Positions 42,134-52,399 of a stretch of DNA of 64,000 bases are shown here, in pieces. A model generated the notes under the pieces. That model had not been told where the DNA came from and did no database searches. It saw only the letters and a program-made list of their open reading frames with translations. The stretch lies in assembly GCA_917880885.1 (NCBI GenBank), contig OU862928.1:11179721-11243720 (forward strand). Reading direction: 5' to 3'. The first letter of the stretch is position 1, and every line of letters begins with the position of its first letter. Origin of the DNA: Limnephilus marmoratus. Lineage: Eukaryota; Arthropoda; Insecta; Trichoptera; Limnephilidae. The translations under genes and the position numbers were made by a program.

Positions 42134-44971
42134 TTACGTGGTAGTACTAGCAGATAAATTTTGTCTAATACATCTTTTGTATGATGACAGACTTTCGGCA
42201 TGTTCGATATGAGCAAATTCATTACCTAAAGTGTGTAAACGATGTATTAGTGAATTTTGTTCTGCATTACTGAGAGTGTTGTTGCAATAATAAGGTGTTT
42301 TGAGTCGAGTTGTTCTACTAGGTACATGATGATTTATTAACGAAACCAATTCAGGGGAGTCAAACCAGTTATTGTTTATTTTAAATAAAAAAATGAGATC
42401 ATTGAGTATTCTTCTGTCTTTTAACGATAAGAGTCGCATTTTTTGTAATAGAGAATCATAGTTTATGTCATCCGCGGGAATTCCCAATTTGAAATTAATT
42501 GATCTAAGAAATTTGCGTTGAATTTTTTCAATGGTGTTTGCGTGGCTTTTGTAGAAAGGATTCCATATGGGGGAATTATATTCTAAATTACTCCTAACCA
42601 GAGTTGTATATAGTAATTTAAATGTATGAATGTTTTTGAAATCTTTACATAGTCTTAGAATGAAGCCCAGCATTTTCATAGCTTTATTAGTAATGATATC
42701 AATGTGGTTGATAAATAGTAGTTTAGTGTCGAAGGTTATTCCGAGGTCCCTTATTACAGATACTGACATTAAACTGTGATTGTTAAGTGAATAACTATAT
42801 TTGATGGGGTTTTTTATTCTAAAGAAACTCATGATTTGACATTTTTTTATGTTAAGTGTAAGTTTGTTAATGGTACACCATTCTGCGAATTTTACAAAAT
42901 TGGATTGAAGGGACAAGCAGTCGTATATATTTTTAATGATTTTATAAATTTTCATGTCATCAGCAAATAATAATATGTTAACATCAGAGAATATGGAAGT
43001 GACATCGTTTATAAATAGTATAAACAATATTGGACCAAGGTGCGAACCCTGAGGCACACCACCAGTTGCTTCAAATTCGTAAGACAAGTGTTCTTTAATA
43101 GAGACAGTTAGTACACGTTTTGATAAATAATTCCTAATCCAGCATAATAATTTACCACTTATTCCTAGTTTAGACAATTTATTTATAAGAATTTTAATGC
43201 AAACCTTATCAAAGGCTTTACTAAAATCCGTATAAATTGAGTCAACTTGTTCTCTATTAGCGAGAGCACCTGAGATAAAATTTTCGTACAGTGTAAGGTT
43301 AGTTAAAGTAGATCGTCCAGAGATAAAACCATGTTGAAATGATGAGATATTAAATTTTATGCAAGAACATATTTTTTGAAGAATTAACTTTTCAAAAATT
43401 TTTGGTATCGACGATTGTATGCATATTGGTCTGTAATTTTCAACTAAAGACTTGTCTCCGCTTTTAAATATTGGAGTGAGAAAGCTATTTTTCCATATTT
43501 GCGGGAACTTGCCTGATAAAAGTGATTGATTAAATAGTAGGTACAGTGGGTAAGAGACACTAGCCCCACAGTTTTTAAGAAATACGGGGGGAATTTTATC
43601 TGGCCCTGAGCAAGATTTAGGTTCCAGTAGTTTGATACTTACTGCAATTTCTTTAATCTCAATATGTATCTGAGATAGTTGTAGATTTATATCTGACTCG
43701 AAGTTTGGAATGTCTTCATCAGGGATATCAGTTTCATACACATCCTTAAAAAAGTCTGCAAACAAATTGACAATTTCATTGATTTTACAGGAAGTTTTCA
43801 GTTTGTAGTGCATAGTTTCAGGTATGCCAAGGTTATTATTATTTTGGGATTTACAATAGTTAAAAAAATGTTTTACATTGTTAGCAATCGAAAATTCAAC
43901 CTTCTTAATATAATTATTATAACAAATGTTTGATAATTTATTACAATCTTTTCGAAGCTTGCTGAAAATTGTAAAATCAGAAAGAGTTTTTGTTTCTTTG
44001 TATATTTTATGGGCTTTTTTCTTCTCAATTACTATGTTAATGAGGTCCTTGCTAAACCAGCTAGGGAAATTTGAAGATAATTTATAACTAATCGGAACAA
44101 ATTTTTCTATTGCTTTATATAGGTGATCATAAAAGGCTTTAATATTTTCATCAAGGTTTCCTCCTTCTAATATAGACCAGTCAGTGTTATGTAGATAATC
44201 GCGTATTGCAACATAATTGGCTTTATTAAAGTTGAGAAATTGAGTCTGGTTTTTAATTTGGCATTTTATAGGGTTACATAGTATAGTAATGTCTAAAGGT
44301 GGGTGATGAGAATCAGGGGTAAGAACTGAGTCGAGTGACTTATCAACCGCAGTTGCCATGTCGGTACAAAGAACAAGATCTAGTAATCTGTTATTGTCAT
44401 TTTTTACATTGTTTAATTGAACTAGGTTAAGGAAATCGCAAAATTCAACTATTTCTTTTTCTGTTTCAGATAAACTAGAGTTTTGTGATACTGTAGAACT
44501 GTCACGGGTGCCCCAATTAATTTTTGGTAAATTGTAGTCGCCGATGATAGTGATTTTACTGTTTGGATATTTGTATGACAGTTGTTCAATATCTTCAAAA
44601 TGACTCTTGTATACACTTATATCCGATGACGGTGGAATATAAACACTGCCTATGATATTTTTTTGATTTTTACCGTTTAGTAAGATGTAAACTTGCTCCA
44701 CATTACAATTTTTGGTTTTCAGAAGTTTTGAAGGATGTGCCTTGTTGACAGCTATCATGACACCGCCGCCTCTAGATTTAGAGCTGGTATGTTGACTTCT
44801 GTCAGACCGGTAAATATGATGGTGGGGTAGACCAAGCTCAGCAGAGTTAATTGATGGTTCCAGCCAGGTTTCCGTTAGAATGAGAATATCATGTTGCAGT
44901 GTCGGGGCATGTATTTTGAAGTCCTTAAGTTTAGTTTTCATGCCTCTGACATTTTGATAATAGCACTTCAA
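42134..44971 (-). CDS. Retrotransposon ORF2, endonuclease and reverse transcriptase
   Basis: 945 codons open. Endonuclease blocks are CYYQNVRGMKTK, ILILTETWLEP, RGGGVMIAVNK, ITIIGDYNLPKINW and DSHHPPL. RT blocks are ENYRPICIQSSIPKIFEKLI, SIYTDFSKAFDKV, TGGVPQGSHLGPILF and ILLFADDMKIYK. The frame starts at a TTG that overlaps the ORF1 stop (TTGA); the first ATG is ten codons later, after the start of the endonuclease fold. Product: target-primed reverse transcription enzyme. Confidence 0.9.
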   Translation of the reverse strand: MKCYYQNVRGMKTKLKDFKIHAPTLQHDILILTETWLEPSINSAELGLPHHHIYRSDRSQHTSSKSRGGGVMIAVNKAHPSKLLKTKNCNVEQVYILLNGKNQKNIIGSVYIPPSSDISVYKSHFEDIEQLSYKYPNSKITIIGDYNLPKINWGTRDSSTVSQNSSLSETEKEIVEFCDFLNLVQLNNVKNDNNRLLDLVLCTDMATAVDKSLDSVLTPDSHHPPLDITILCNPIKCQIKNQTQFLNFNKANYVAIRDYLHNTDWSILEGGNLDENIKAFYDHLYKAIEKFVPISYKLSSNFPSWFSKDLINIVIEKKKAHKIYKETKTLSDFTIFSKLRKDCNKLSNICYNNYIKKVEFSIANNVKHFFNYCKSQNNNNLGIPETMHYKLKTSCKINEIVNLFADFFKDVYETDIPDEDIPNFESDINLQLSQIHIEIKEIAVSIKLLEPKSCSGPDKIPPVFLKNCGASVSYPLYLLFNQSLLSGKFPQIWKNSFLTPIFKSGDKSLVENYRPICIQSSIPKIFEKLILQKICSCIKFNISSFQHGFISGRSTLTNLTLYENFISGALANREQVDSIYTDFSKAFDKVCIKILINKLSKLGISGKLLCWIRNYLSKRVLTVSIKEHLSYEFEATGGVPQGSHLGPILFILFINDVTSIFSDVNILLFADDMKIYKIIKNIYDCLSLQSNFVKFAEWCTINKLTLNIKKCQIMSFFRIKNPIKYSYSLNNHSLMSVSVIRDLGITFDTKLLFINHIDIITNKAMKMLGFILRLCKDFKNIHTFKLLYTTLVRSNLEYNSPIWNPFYKSHANTIEKIQRKFLRSINFKLGIPADDINYDSLLQKMRLLSLKDRRILNDLIFLFKINNNWFDSPELVSLINHHVPSRTTRLKTPYYCNNTLSNAEQNSLIHRLHTLGNEFAHIEHAESLSSYKRCIRQNLSASTTT

Positions 44972-45693
44972 TTTGTTTTGGTTGTGTCGTTTTTTGGAAT
45001 AGTTGTAACAATAGTTGGTTTGGAGTTTATGTACTTTATGGTTAGGTTTGGTTCACCATTCTCTTGACGATACAATAATTGCTTTCTCAGCTCCACCAAT
45101 TGGTTACGTTGGAGGATAGTTAAGTCATTACTGGCCTTGATGCCGTCTTTAAATTTTATGCTATTACGTAGGAGAGTTCTCGGTGCGATATTGTCAGTAA
45201 ATTCCACTTTAATTGGACGATTTTTGTTAGCAATTTTTTTGGCACCCAGTCGGAATATTTTGACGTTGATTAGATTTAATGAGGGGTCGATGGTTTTTAT
45301 AGCCGAAGAAATTTTCTCCCTATCTTCCGTAATGATGACAGCCTTTTCATCTGACAAGCTCTCAGGAACGTTATACAATATGACGTTTTTGGATCTGATT
45401 GCCCTCTCTTCCATCTCGGTAACAATATCACACATATTTATGTCCTTCGGATTAGTCCCGATTGGCGTCATGAGTTGCGTATTATTTTTCATTGAATTCA
45501 ATTCGCCTTGCATTACTCCAAAATCAACTACCAATTCACCAATAGTAGCCATTAGTTCGGTAGTTTTTGGTATTATTTTTACGATATTTTCTTTCGAAAA
45601 TTTATTGTTTGGATCATGAACAATTGAGATCAATCCACTGATTATGGCATTTACTTTGGTAATGTACTGTGAAGCTTTGTCACTTAGAGCCAT
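44968..45693 (-). CDS. Retrotransposon ORF1
   Basis: 241 residues beginning MALSDKASQYITKVNAIISG. The middle has ERAIRSKNVILYNVPESLSD and VKIFRLGAKK, the conserved RNA-binding (RRM-like) core text of Jockey/CR1-type ORF1 proteins, then RPIKVEFTDNIAPRTLL and a basic C-terminus. No Cys-rich finger, unlike the ORF1 at 13872. Its TGA stop overlaps the ORF2 frame. Confidence 0.8.
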   Translation of the reverse strand: MALSDKASQYITKVNAIISGLISIVHDPNNKFSKENIVKIIPKTTELMATIGELVVDFGVMQGELNSMKNNTQLMTPIGTNPKDINMCDIVTEMEERAIRSKNVILYNVPESLSDEKAVIITEDREKISSAIKTIDPSLNLINVKIFRLGAKKIANKNRPIKVEFTDNIAPRTLLRNSIKFKDGIKASNDLTILQRNQLVELRKQLLYRQENGEPNLTIKYINSKPTIVTTIPKNDTTKTN

Positions 45694-46325
45694 TTTAAAA
45701 AAAGATATATATTTTTTTTTTTTTTTACTTCGATTAAAACAGTTTTATACCCCTGGATTTTTGGTAAGGCGTGTAAGTACTGTCGCCGGCTGCGGTGTAT
45801 GTGCGGGCGCGGGGGGGGCTTATAAGAACTGTCACTTGATTGCACTAATCGCTCTTTTATACACTTTAAATGCACTATATACTGTTCTGATGATACGTAT
45901 ACTTTAAGCCAGTATTGATTTAATATAATTTAGTGAAACACTTTGATTTTAATACTTTTTGCGATTGCTTTAGATGATTTTATTGGGATAAAAATAATAC
46001 GTGTACACTCTCCGTGTTGTTATTGTTGTATGAATATGTTCATTTTATGGTGCTGAAATTTATTTACTGTTTACAAGAATCGCCAATTTCTCGTAATTTA
46101 GTTCGACGTTATCGGAAATGTCAATTGAAATCGTAAATATTCCCGAACTTAGCCGTCAGCGCCGGACGAATTCCAATGCGCGCCGCGACTACGCTCGACG
46201 ACTTCGTAGCGAGAATGTCGAGTGAACTCTTCCTTCGAAGGAACCGTCTGAACACTCGGTGAAACGAGAATGGAACATTTCATCGAGTAAACCTTCATCC
46301 GAGTGAACCTTGTGACTTCAGCCTT

Positions 46326-46530
46326 AGTAAATGTCCCAATGTCTAATAATAATTTCCTTTCTGAACTTTCTATAATAAAACGAATTGCTGTAAATAACGG
46401 ATATGAACCAAGTTTAATTGATAACATCCTAAATAAAAAACTTAGCAAAATTTCAAAAAATAAATATATATATAGTTCTAATAATATTAATGATAAATTA
46501 ATAAATTACCAAATACTGGTAGATTAATTC
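46326..46530 (+). pseudogene. Retroelement fragment, possibly Penelope-like
   Basis: The frame to 46527 reads LSELSIIKRIAVNNGYEPSL and IDNILNKKLSKI, which resembles the linker between RT and the C-terminal region in Penelope-like elements. The fragment is short and lacks diagnostic catalytic motifs. Confidence 0.35.
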
Positions 46531-46589
46531 ACTTTAACAAAACTAAATAATTATTACCTTACTTTTTATGTTTTTTATTTTATTTAAAA

Positions 46590-47715
46590 CTAGCTGACCC
46601 GACGAACTTCGTACCGCCTCAGAATCAATAACTGTTAAATTAAATTTTTTTACCAAGTTAAAAATGACACAATGAAGCCATTATCGATACCCAACTGTCT
46701 GTGTTTTGTTTTTGTCAGTATCAGAGATGGTGTTGTGTACAGATTTATATTTTTTGTGATTTTCTTACTTTTCGAAAGGAAGCGGGTACGGGTGCCGCCG
46801 CCCCGGGAACCATTTATTGGATAACCAACACCTCTGCCTTAGGTCACCCCAAGTGGTTCGGTACGTTTGGTGATTTATCAGGTGTGCCCGGGTTAATGGG
46901 GTGACTTTTGTGCAGGTCTTGGCGGCGGATGCGTCTGCCCACCTGCTGCGTGGCGGGCCGGATCGAGAGAGACTGGTTGAGGGAGGTCTTTTAACCTTTC
47001 CAGCCGTATTCTCTCGACCAATGGGTCGAAAGAGTACGGCTGGAAAGGTCAAGGTAAAAGGTCAATTCCAGTCAAGTCAATGGCCTTGCATCGCAGTTGG
47101 AGGGATGGATTCACTCTCGGATACACTGACCTCCAGATTCATACCCACCCCTCGTGCCTTTTTCCTTCCCAGAAATTCCTATCCTACCCTTCCTTAAAAA
47201 GACCCTCCACACAGCATCTCCTTAGATGACATAGATCCTGAGTGGAGCTTACGTAAAAAAAATGCGTTTCATTTCAGAGATTTATTATTATTGTGTTTTT
47301 TCTTTGGAGGGGTGCAGAGACATACGTTCACCGTTTGTCTCATTTTCGACTATTGAAATTTGGTGTGTAAGAAAGAGGGGCAGCATTATATGATTAAGAA
47401 CAAAAGCAAAACAATCAATGATTGACATTTAACGGTTTTGAATTTTGGAATTAACGCACAGTTAAATATTATACCTATCACAATATTGCTGCAGTTCTTT
47501 CAAAATATGAGAATTCGTTCCATACAAAATGTATGAAAAAAATAATTTTCTTCATAACTTTCTTTTTCGTGAATTTTTGTGATGTTTTAATAGTTATTAT
47601 GTTATCCGGGGCGGAGACAAATCTAACAAATCAAAGATCATCAAAATCGGTCCAGCCGATCTCGAGTTATAAATAGTGTAACTAACCCGACTTTGTTTTA
47701 TATATTAAGATAATG
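46590..47715 (+). mobile_element. Old repeat with CTAGCTGACCCG start, carrying a nested G/C-rich insert
   Basis: AACTAGCTGACCCGACGAAC at 46590 resembles the start of a very common insect repeat also seen at 59378 (CTAGCTGACCCGGCCACG). The end near 47640-47712 (ATCGGTCCAGCCGATCTCGA and ACCCGACTTTGTTTTATATA) fits the same repeat. The middle (46780-47255) is a G/C-rich inverted repeat related to 37880-38075, with the non-LTR-tail text CACACAGCATCTCCTTAGAT at its end. Confidence 0.55.
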
Positions 47716-47999
47716 TAATATGTATATGTGTATATACGTACATGTGCGTATATACAATATTTTTCCACTTTAAGTCTGGTGTTTTTTCAATTTTTTTTTT
47801 GTTTTATAAATATTTTTTTTTCATTTTTTTTTAAATAGCCATAAAACTGGCACACTATATTTTACTATTTTTTGTGAGTACTATCACTTTACTTTTATCT
47901 TACTTACACTTGTTTTTTTCCCAAAAACTAATACCTTATTCGCTCAACGACAATTCTGGTTCATCGTTCCTAAAATATATAGTGCTCTGAGTACTGACA

Positions 48000-48735
48000 T
48001 AAAGTCAAGTCAACCCAGGTTTGATGAAAAGCGGGCGTGTGCTTGATGTTGTGGGGCCATTAGTAGCAAGGGCGGATCCAGGATTTTTTCTGGGAGGGGC
48101 ACAAGGGGAGGACGGGCAAAAAAATTAACAATTATTACTGTTAGAAAAAAACTTGAAGTATCATACTGCAAATTTATTTCTATAAGTTCAAGTAAGTATG
48201 AAGGTTTATGAAAGTGTCAAAACAATAGAAAAAATAATTTTTTAAAGACAGTTTTTGCTTCTAATTATGTGCTGTGATGATGGAATCTCCACAGTACACA
48301 AAAATACCGTCTAGGGGGGCATGTGCCCCGTGCCCCCCCCCCCCCTAAATCCGCCCTTGATTAGTAGGCTATTTTTTCGAACATAACAAATGCTTATTTT
48401 AGTAAATAGCTGTCGAATATCTAAGACCCTGATTTTGGCAAAGAGTTCATTTTAGGGATGGGTAGGTTGACATTTAAATATAATTCTCGGAATTAGTTTT
48501 TGAACTACAATAATTGGTCTAATAATGGATTCAGCACAGCCACCGCATCCCACTATACTGTATGTTGCTATGGATTAGAAAAGGGCAAGGTACACGCTTC
48601 TATATGCTAGAGTCCGTAAATCTAAGATGGGCCTAAGGGAGCAGAATACAGGGCAGAGTTTATGGAGTTTTTTTACTGTGTCACTGATATGAGCTTCCCA
48701 ACGTAGTTGGTTGTCTATACGTACAAGTGCGTAAT
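48000..48735 (-). mobile_element. Non-LTR polymerase fragment split by a hAT MITE
   Basis: The minus strand from 48730 reads VRIDNQLRWEAHISDTVKKL, then ILDLRTLAYRSVYLALF, a stop, ATYSIVGCGGCAESIIRP and VLDIRQLFTKISICYVRK. This is the C-terminal part of a CR1-type polymerase. The text continues in frame left of the MITE (48059 downwards). Two stops show that it is decayed. Confidence 0.7.
48067..48359. mobile_element. hAT-type MITE with 8-bp target duplication
   Basis: The left end CAAGGGCGGATCC and the right end (reverse complement CAAGGGCGGATTTA) are inverted repeats, and ATTAGTAG is duplicated at 48059-48066 and 48360-48367. G-rich and C-rich runs lie just inside the ends. 293 bases, no coding frame. 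Confidence 0.9.
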
Positions 48736-49395
48736 GTGTAATGTTCTAGTAAATATACTTCAACATTACTATTTTACTCATAAAATTTTAAAAACATCGC
48801 AATCACTCGCGATGTTTTTAAGCGAGTCATATTCACGAGGACTTCGTACCCGCTGCACTCTTGTGAACACACTGACGTTTTGGGAGACACGGAGGGGAAA
48901 AGATCAATAAATAGTCCATTCTAAAAACACAAAAATAACTAGCCGAATTGTCACCTATAACGGGCACTAACATAAAATGTCCTTCTTTGATATAAATCAC
49001 TCTAACTCACATAGATTTTCCGAGCACTCGGGTGGGGGGGGGGATAGAGATCCAAAAAAAAACATTATGACCCAGTTCACCGATTTTTTTATTTCGTTTT
49101 ATTTTTTTATTGTTTTTCATCCTTACTAATATTTGACTTACAATTTGTTTTATTATATGCCTGTCTCACTAGGAGAACCTGTGTTGAGAGCAGGCGCTTA
49201 GCATAGGCAGTTTATAATAATAACACATACAAAGTACAAATAATAATTCAATATTACAAGTAACAGTTAATCATCAACGTAACATTGAAACAATAAATAC
49301 TTATAAGTTACTTCTTCAAACTTTGCAAATAAACTTTGTGGTATCATTTTTCATATAATGAATAAAAAATCACTTTGTTTAAACCACTATTTTTA

Positions 49396-49442
49396 AAACA
49401 ATATCAACATGTTTCGACGTCTTCATCAGGATATGTTACTAT
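49396..49442 (-). ncRNA. Hammerhead-like motif D, stem II collapsed
   Basis: CTGATGA (49429-49423) and GAAAC (49415-49411) on the minus strand are separated by only AGACGTC, so stem II has lost its loop. Stem I (ATATC with GATAT) and the ACATGTT step are intact. It is the mirror copy of motif E and is probably inactive. Confidence 0.45.
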
Positions 49443-49467
49443 AATTATATTGTTTGTCATTTATTAT

Positions 49468-49522
49468 AGTAACATATCCTGATGAAGACAACATTGTTGT
49501 CGAAACATGTTGATATTGTTTT
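49468..49522 (+). ncRNA. Hammerhead-ribozyme-like motif E, complete architecture
   Basis: In order: stem I strand ATATC (49474-49478), CTGATGA (49479-49485), stem II GACAAC-ATT-GTTGTC (49487-49501), GAAAC (49502-49506), the self-complementary ACATGT, the cleavage triplet GTT (49509-49511) and stem I strand GATAT (49512-49516). This is a type I hammerhead with a very short palindromic stem III, of the minimal kind known from retroelements, which may act as a dimer. Cleavage is expected after 49511 if active. Confidence 0.6.
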
Positions 49523-49959
49523 AAAAATAGTGGTTTAAACAAAGTGATTTTTTATTCATTATACTTATAAGTTAGTTTAAATAAAATCTTTAATATTGGA
49601 TCTGTTTTGGCTGGTAATCCATGACTTGGTGTCAGATTTATATTTAAGATACATTGTGTTTTGTCTAATTGCCGGTGGATGAGTATTATATAGTTTTGTT
49701 ACAAAGTATCTAAAATTTCTTTGGCCAAAAGCTTTTTTTTTATTTTATTTTATTTTTGAAATTGTACAACAGATTTTTATCCAATTACTGTACAATTTTC
49801 TCATTTTGACAGTCTTAACACCTAGGAAGATGATTATTATACAAAAAATCTTAAGGCTATCTAAAGAAGAGTTATTTATACATATCTAGTGTTTCCGATA
49901 TTTCGTTCAACAGCACCATTCCTCTTGTCATGCTATGCTGTGCTAGAACATCTGTTCTG

Positions 49960-51250
49960 CTGTATGGTATTTTGAACAAGTCGTGTCGACGACTACGGCT
50001 GAAATTTTCAGGCACGTAAGCCATAACATTCCAAGAGGAATGGGCTGTCAATACGATTATGGATTATGTGAAAACTAAGAATTGCAAGATTTGCATAACG
50101 TCTAGTTTCCAAGCTAAATCTATTTGTTGCCTCAAGTAATTCCATATGGTGCATGAATCTCGGGTACGTTCCATTCATCCGCATATAGACATACCTAAGG
50201 AACTTTTTAATTAATATATTTAGCTTGGTGCGGAGTCCACACACCACTAGCATACTCCAGCTTACTTCTTATGACTCCATCAAACATGGCTATCATTGCA
50301 TCTGGGTCATCAAATTGCTTACATATTCTGATGATGAAACCCAGGAGTTTGTAGCATGCTGGAGTGAGCCGTGATATATGATCCGAGAATGTCAGTTTGG
50401 GATCAAAGACGATAAGTACCGGGATCTTTAAAGCTATTGACTCGGCATATTGTTTTCCCTTTAATGTTGTATTCAAAAACTATGGGCTTCTGGGGGCGGG
50501 TATATGTCATAGTTACACATTTTTTATATTGAATTCTGATTTGTTTTTTTACTGACTATTCTGCAATAGCATCAAGGTCAGATTGCATTTTTAAGCAGTC
50601 ATAGTAACAGATTATTTCCATCAAAAGTTTGAGGTCATCTGCAAATAGAAGACATTTGCAATATTTTACACAAACCTGGATGTCATCTTTAAGTCTAAGG
50701 AACAGCAAAGGACCAAGGTTTAAACCTTGGGGAATACCTGATAACGCCGGGAATTGTTTAGATTCATGTCCATTTATTATTACATATTGACTTCTGGCTT
50801 TTAAATAGAACGCGAAGAATATAAGTGTTTGTTGGTCGAAACCAAGTTTGTACATTTTAAGTAGTAAAATATCATGATCAACTCGATCAAAAGCCTTGGC
50901 AAAATCCGTATACACTACATCTGTTTGGTGTCTCGAGTCCAGTCCGACGGCCACCAATCGCGAAAATGTTAACAAATTCGAAACTGTGGATTTTCTTGGC
51001 ATGAAACCGTGTTGGTTTTCTCCTAGAAATGGCAGTATTTGGTGATGTAATTTCTTGTAAATAATCATTTCAAATATTTTTGGTATAGTTGACAGTACAG
51101 CTACTGGTCTGTAATTCCTTATATCAGACTTGTCTCCAGCCTTGAAAATTGGGCTTAGCAAAAGGGATAAGTAGGAGATTATGCCCTTTGGTTCTAGTAC
51201 CTCGAGCAGTTTGGACATTTTCAAAGGTAGTTCTGTGTTTGAAGAGGTAT
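49960..51250 (-). mobile_element. Jockey/CR1-type reverse transcriptase, frameshifted
   Basis: Three minus-strand frames (51224-50556, 50476-50207, 50253-50008) read on from one another: IFKAGDKSDIRNYRPVAVLS, VVYTDFAKAFDRVDH, GIPQGLNLGPLLF and LLFADDLKLLM, then HISRLTPACYKLLGFI and LEYASGVWTPHQ, then FLRYVYMRMNGTYP. The catalytic FADD is kept. Frameshifts near 50540 and 50230 and a missing endonuclease make it inactive. Confidence 0.85.
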
Positions 51251-51259
51251 GCTAATGTG

Positions 51260-51750
51260 TTTTTGGCATAAATTTGCCTAATGTCCAAGACACAGATTCT
51301 ACTAAAGATTTCATTCGAACTGCTTGTGATTTGTAGTTTTAATATAATCTTAATAATTAGTTTCTAGGCTTTAAAGATCGGATCAATGGCGGCAGTGTTT
51401 GCTCCTCCCAAGGCTATAATACCGTATTCAAATAGAGATTGACATAGAGCGTAGTAAATTGTTTTGAGTTGATTCAAGTTTTAAAAGTTGCGAGTATATT
51501 TGCTGTAGTGATAATGACATGTTCTTTCCACTTTAAATTGCTGTCAAAGATAATATTTGATTATAGTATTTGTATAGTATTATTAAGTATTTGATTTTAG
51601 TCACCCGTTCTAAGTTAGGGCAATCACATAATATATTAGCATTAGTCAGGGAGCAAACACATATTTTAATTTGATTTACTGGAATACTTAAGGATGTATT
51701 TATGCTAAACTCAATATATTTAGTTTTTGTCACGTTCATTGTTAGTATAT
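51260..51750 (-). mobile_element. Second non-LTR fragment, RT thumb region
   Basis: The minus-strand frame 51739-51533 reads MNVTKTKYIEFSINTS and NILCDCPNLERVTKIKYLII, the block that follows FADD in the CR1-type element at 15260-18274. The downstream part (51530-51260) is decayed and joins the previous fragment. Confidence 0.65.
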
Positions 51751-51882
51751 TATTGTCTAATCATCTTTTAACAATAGTTATGCCCCTGTTTGCTTTTAGA
51801 TAGATATAATTCCAATTACTTGATTTGAAGAGTAAAATGAGTGTTTTATGAGTAAAATCTCAAATAATAATATTTGTTTAAA

Positions 51883-52040
51883 TGAAGACAATATAAGCGA
51901 AACTCAATCAAAAATCTGGAGTCAGAAAAAGATATTGGCTCCACTGGGAGTCGAACCCAGGACCCTTTGCTTACATGAACCCATATCAAATTCGGTCACT
52001 TTTAACTGTATCATACTTCGACTAAGAACTACCAAAATTA
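51883..52040 (-). repeat. tRNA-Thr-like repeat unit 3, tRNA part deleted
   Basis: The segment reads ATGAAGACAATATAAGCGAA, then GATATTGGCTCCACTGGGAG, CGAACCCAGGACCCTTTGCT, then jumps to GAACCCATATCAAATTCGGT and on to ACTTCGACTAAGAACTACCA. Compared with 38433-38640 the D arm and anticodon arm are lost. It shows that both flanks and the tRNA head travel as one unit. Confidence 0.75.
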
Positions 52041-52239
52041 TCTTTTTTATCTGCTATATCAATAATAATATTTATATATTAGTCCACTTCAGCGAATAAG
52101 TAGGAAGGAAAACCTGATAACATAACGCAATGTATATATATTGTAAACTGATTCCAGTTTGCATGTTAATATATATTGTTTGTTTGTTTGTTAATGTATA
52201 TTGTTTGTTAATATTATGTATATTGTAAACTGATTCCAG

Positions 52240-52399
52240 TTTGCTGGTTGGGGAGTGACGGAAGAAGGGGAGTTGTCCGATGAGCTGCGCGTGCTGCGTG
52301 TCCCCGTCATAGACAATCAAGCGTGCCTCACCGAATACAAGAAACACCACACCGAGGAATACATCACGGCTGACAAGTTATGTGCTGGTTTCTTAAACG
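52240..52399 (+). CDS. Modular serine protease, exon 8
   Basis: The acceptor GATTCCAG and the donor G|GTTAGT give 160 bases, phase 0 to 1. It encodes FAGWGVTEEGELSDELRVLR, VPVIDNQACLTEYKKHHTEE and YITADKLCAGFLNG, the AGWG block, the Cys168-Cys182 pair and the CAG lead-in to the active-site loop. Confidence 0.88.

Larger units (their letters stand above)
41608..46033 (-). mobile_element. Full-length Jockey/CR1-type non-LTR retrotransposon
   Basis: It holds a minus-strand ORF1 (45693-44968) and ORF2 (44971-42134), a 5' UTR of about 340 bases and a 3' UTR of about 520 bases that ends in a TAAA repeat (TTTATTTATTTATTTATT at 41608 on the + strand). Both frames are open. The boundaries are exact because the interrupted tandem repeat provides the empty site. 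It is in antisense orientation to the host gene. Confidence 0.9.
40700..46325 (+). repeat. 1.2-kb tandem repeat, unit 2, split by a non-LTR element
   Basis: The unit runs 40700-41607 and resumes at 46034 with ATGTTCATTTTATGGTGCTG, ending near GACTTCAGCCTTA at 46325. Unit 1 gives the uninterrupted reference. ATAT at 41604-41607 and 46034-46037 is the short duplicated target. Confidence 0.85.
49356..49561. mobile_element. Palindromic MITE carrying paired hammerhead-like motifs
   Basis: The arms of about 95 bases are almost perfect: TAATGAATAAAAAATCACTT at the left is mirrored at the right end, and AAACAATATCAACATGTTTC is mirrored by GAAACATGTTGATATTGTTT. A TA dinucleotide lies on both sides, as for Tc1/mariner-type MITEs. 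The asymmetry is confined to the stem II region, where the right arm has an extra nine or so bases. Confidence 0.85.
49160..49740 (-). mobile_element. Non-LTR 3' end, split by a hairpin MITE
   Basis: The minus strand at 49740-49565 reads KAFGQRNFRYFVTKLYNTHP and MYLKYKSDTKSWI, the end of a CR1-type polymerase. Its 3' UTR continues on the far side of the hairpin MITE at 49355-49160. 5' part missing. Confidence 0.6.
37844..52239 (+). other. Intron 7, 14.4 kb
   Basis: The intron runs from GTAAAT to GATTCCAG. It contains repeat copy 2, two inverted units with tRNA-Thr-like heads, a tandem 1.2-kb repeat split by a full non-LTR element, RTE-like and non-LTR debris, a hAT MITE, and a hairpin MITE with hammerhead-like motifs. 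No protease exon was found inside it. Confidence 0.6.
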
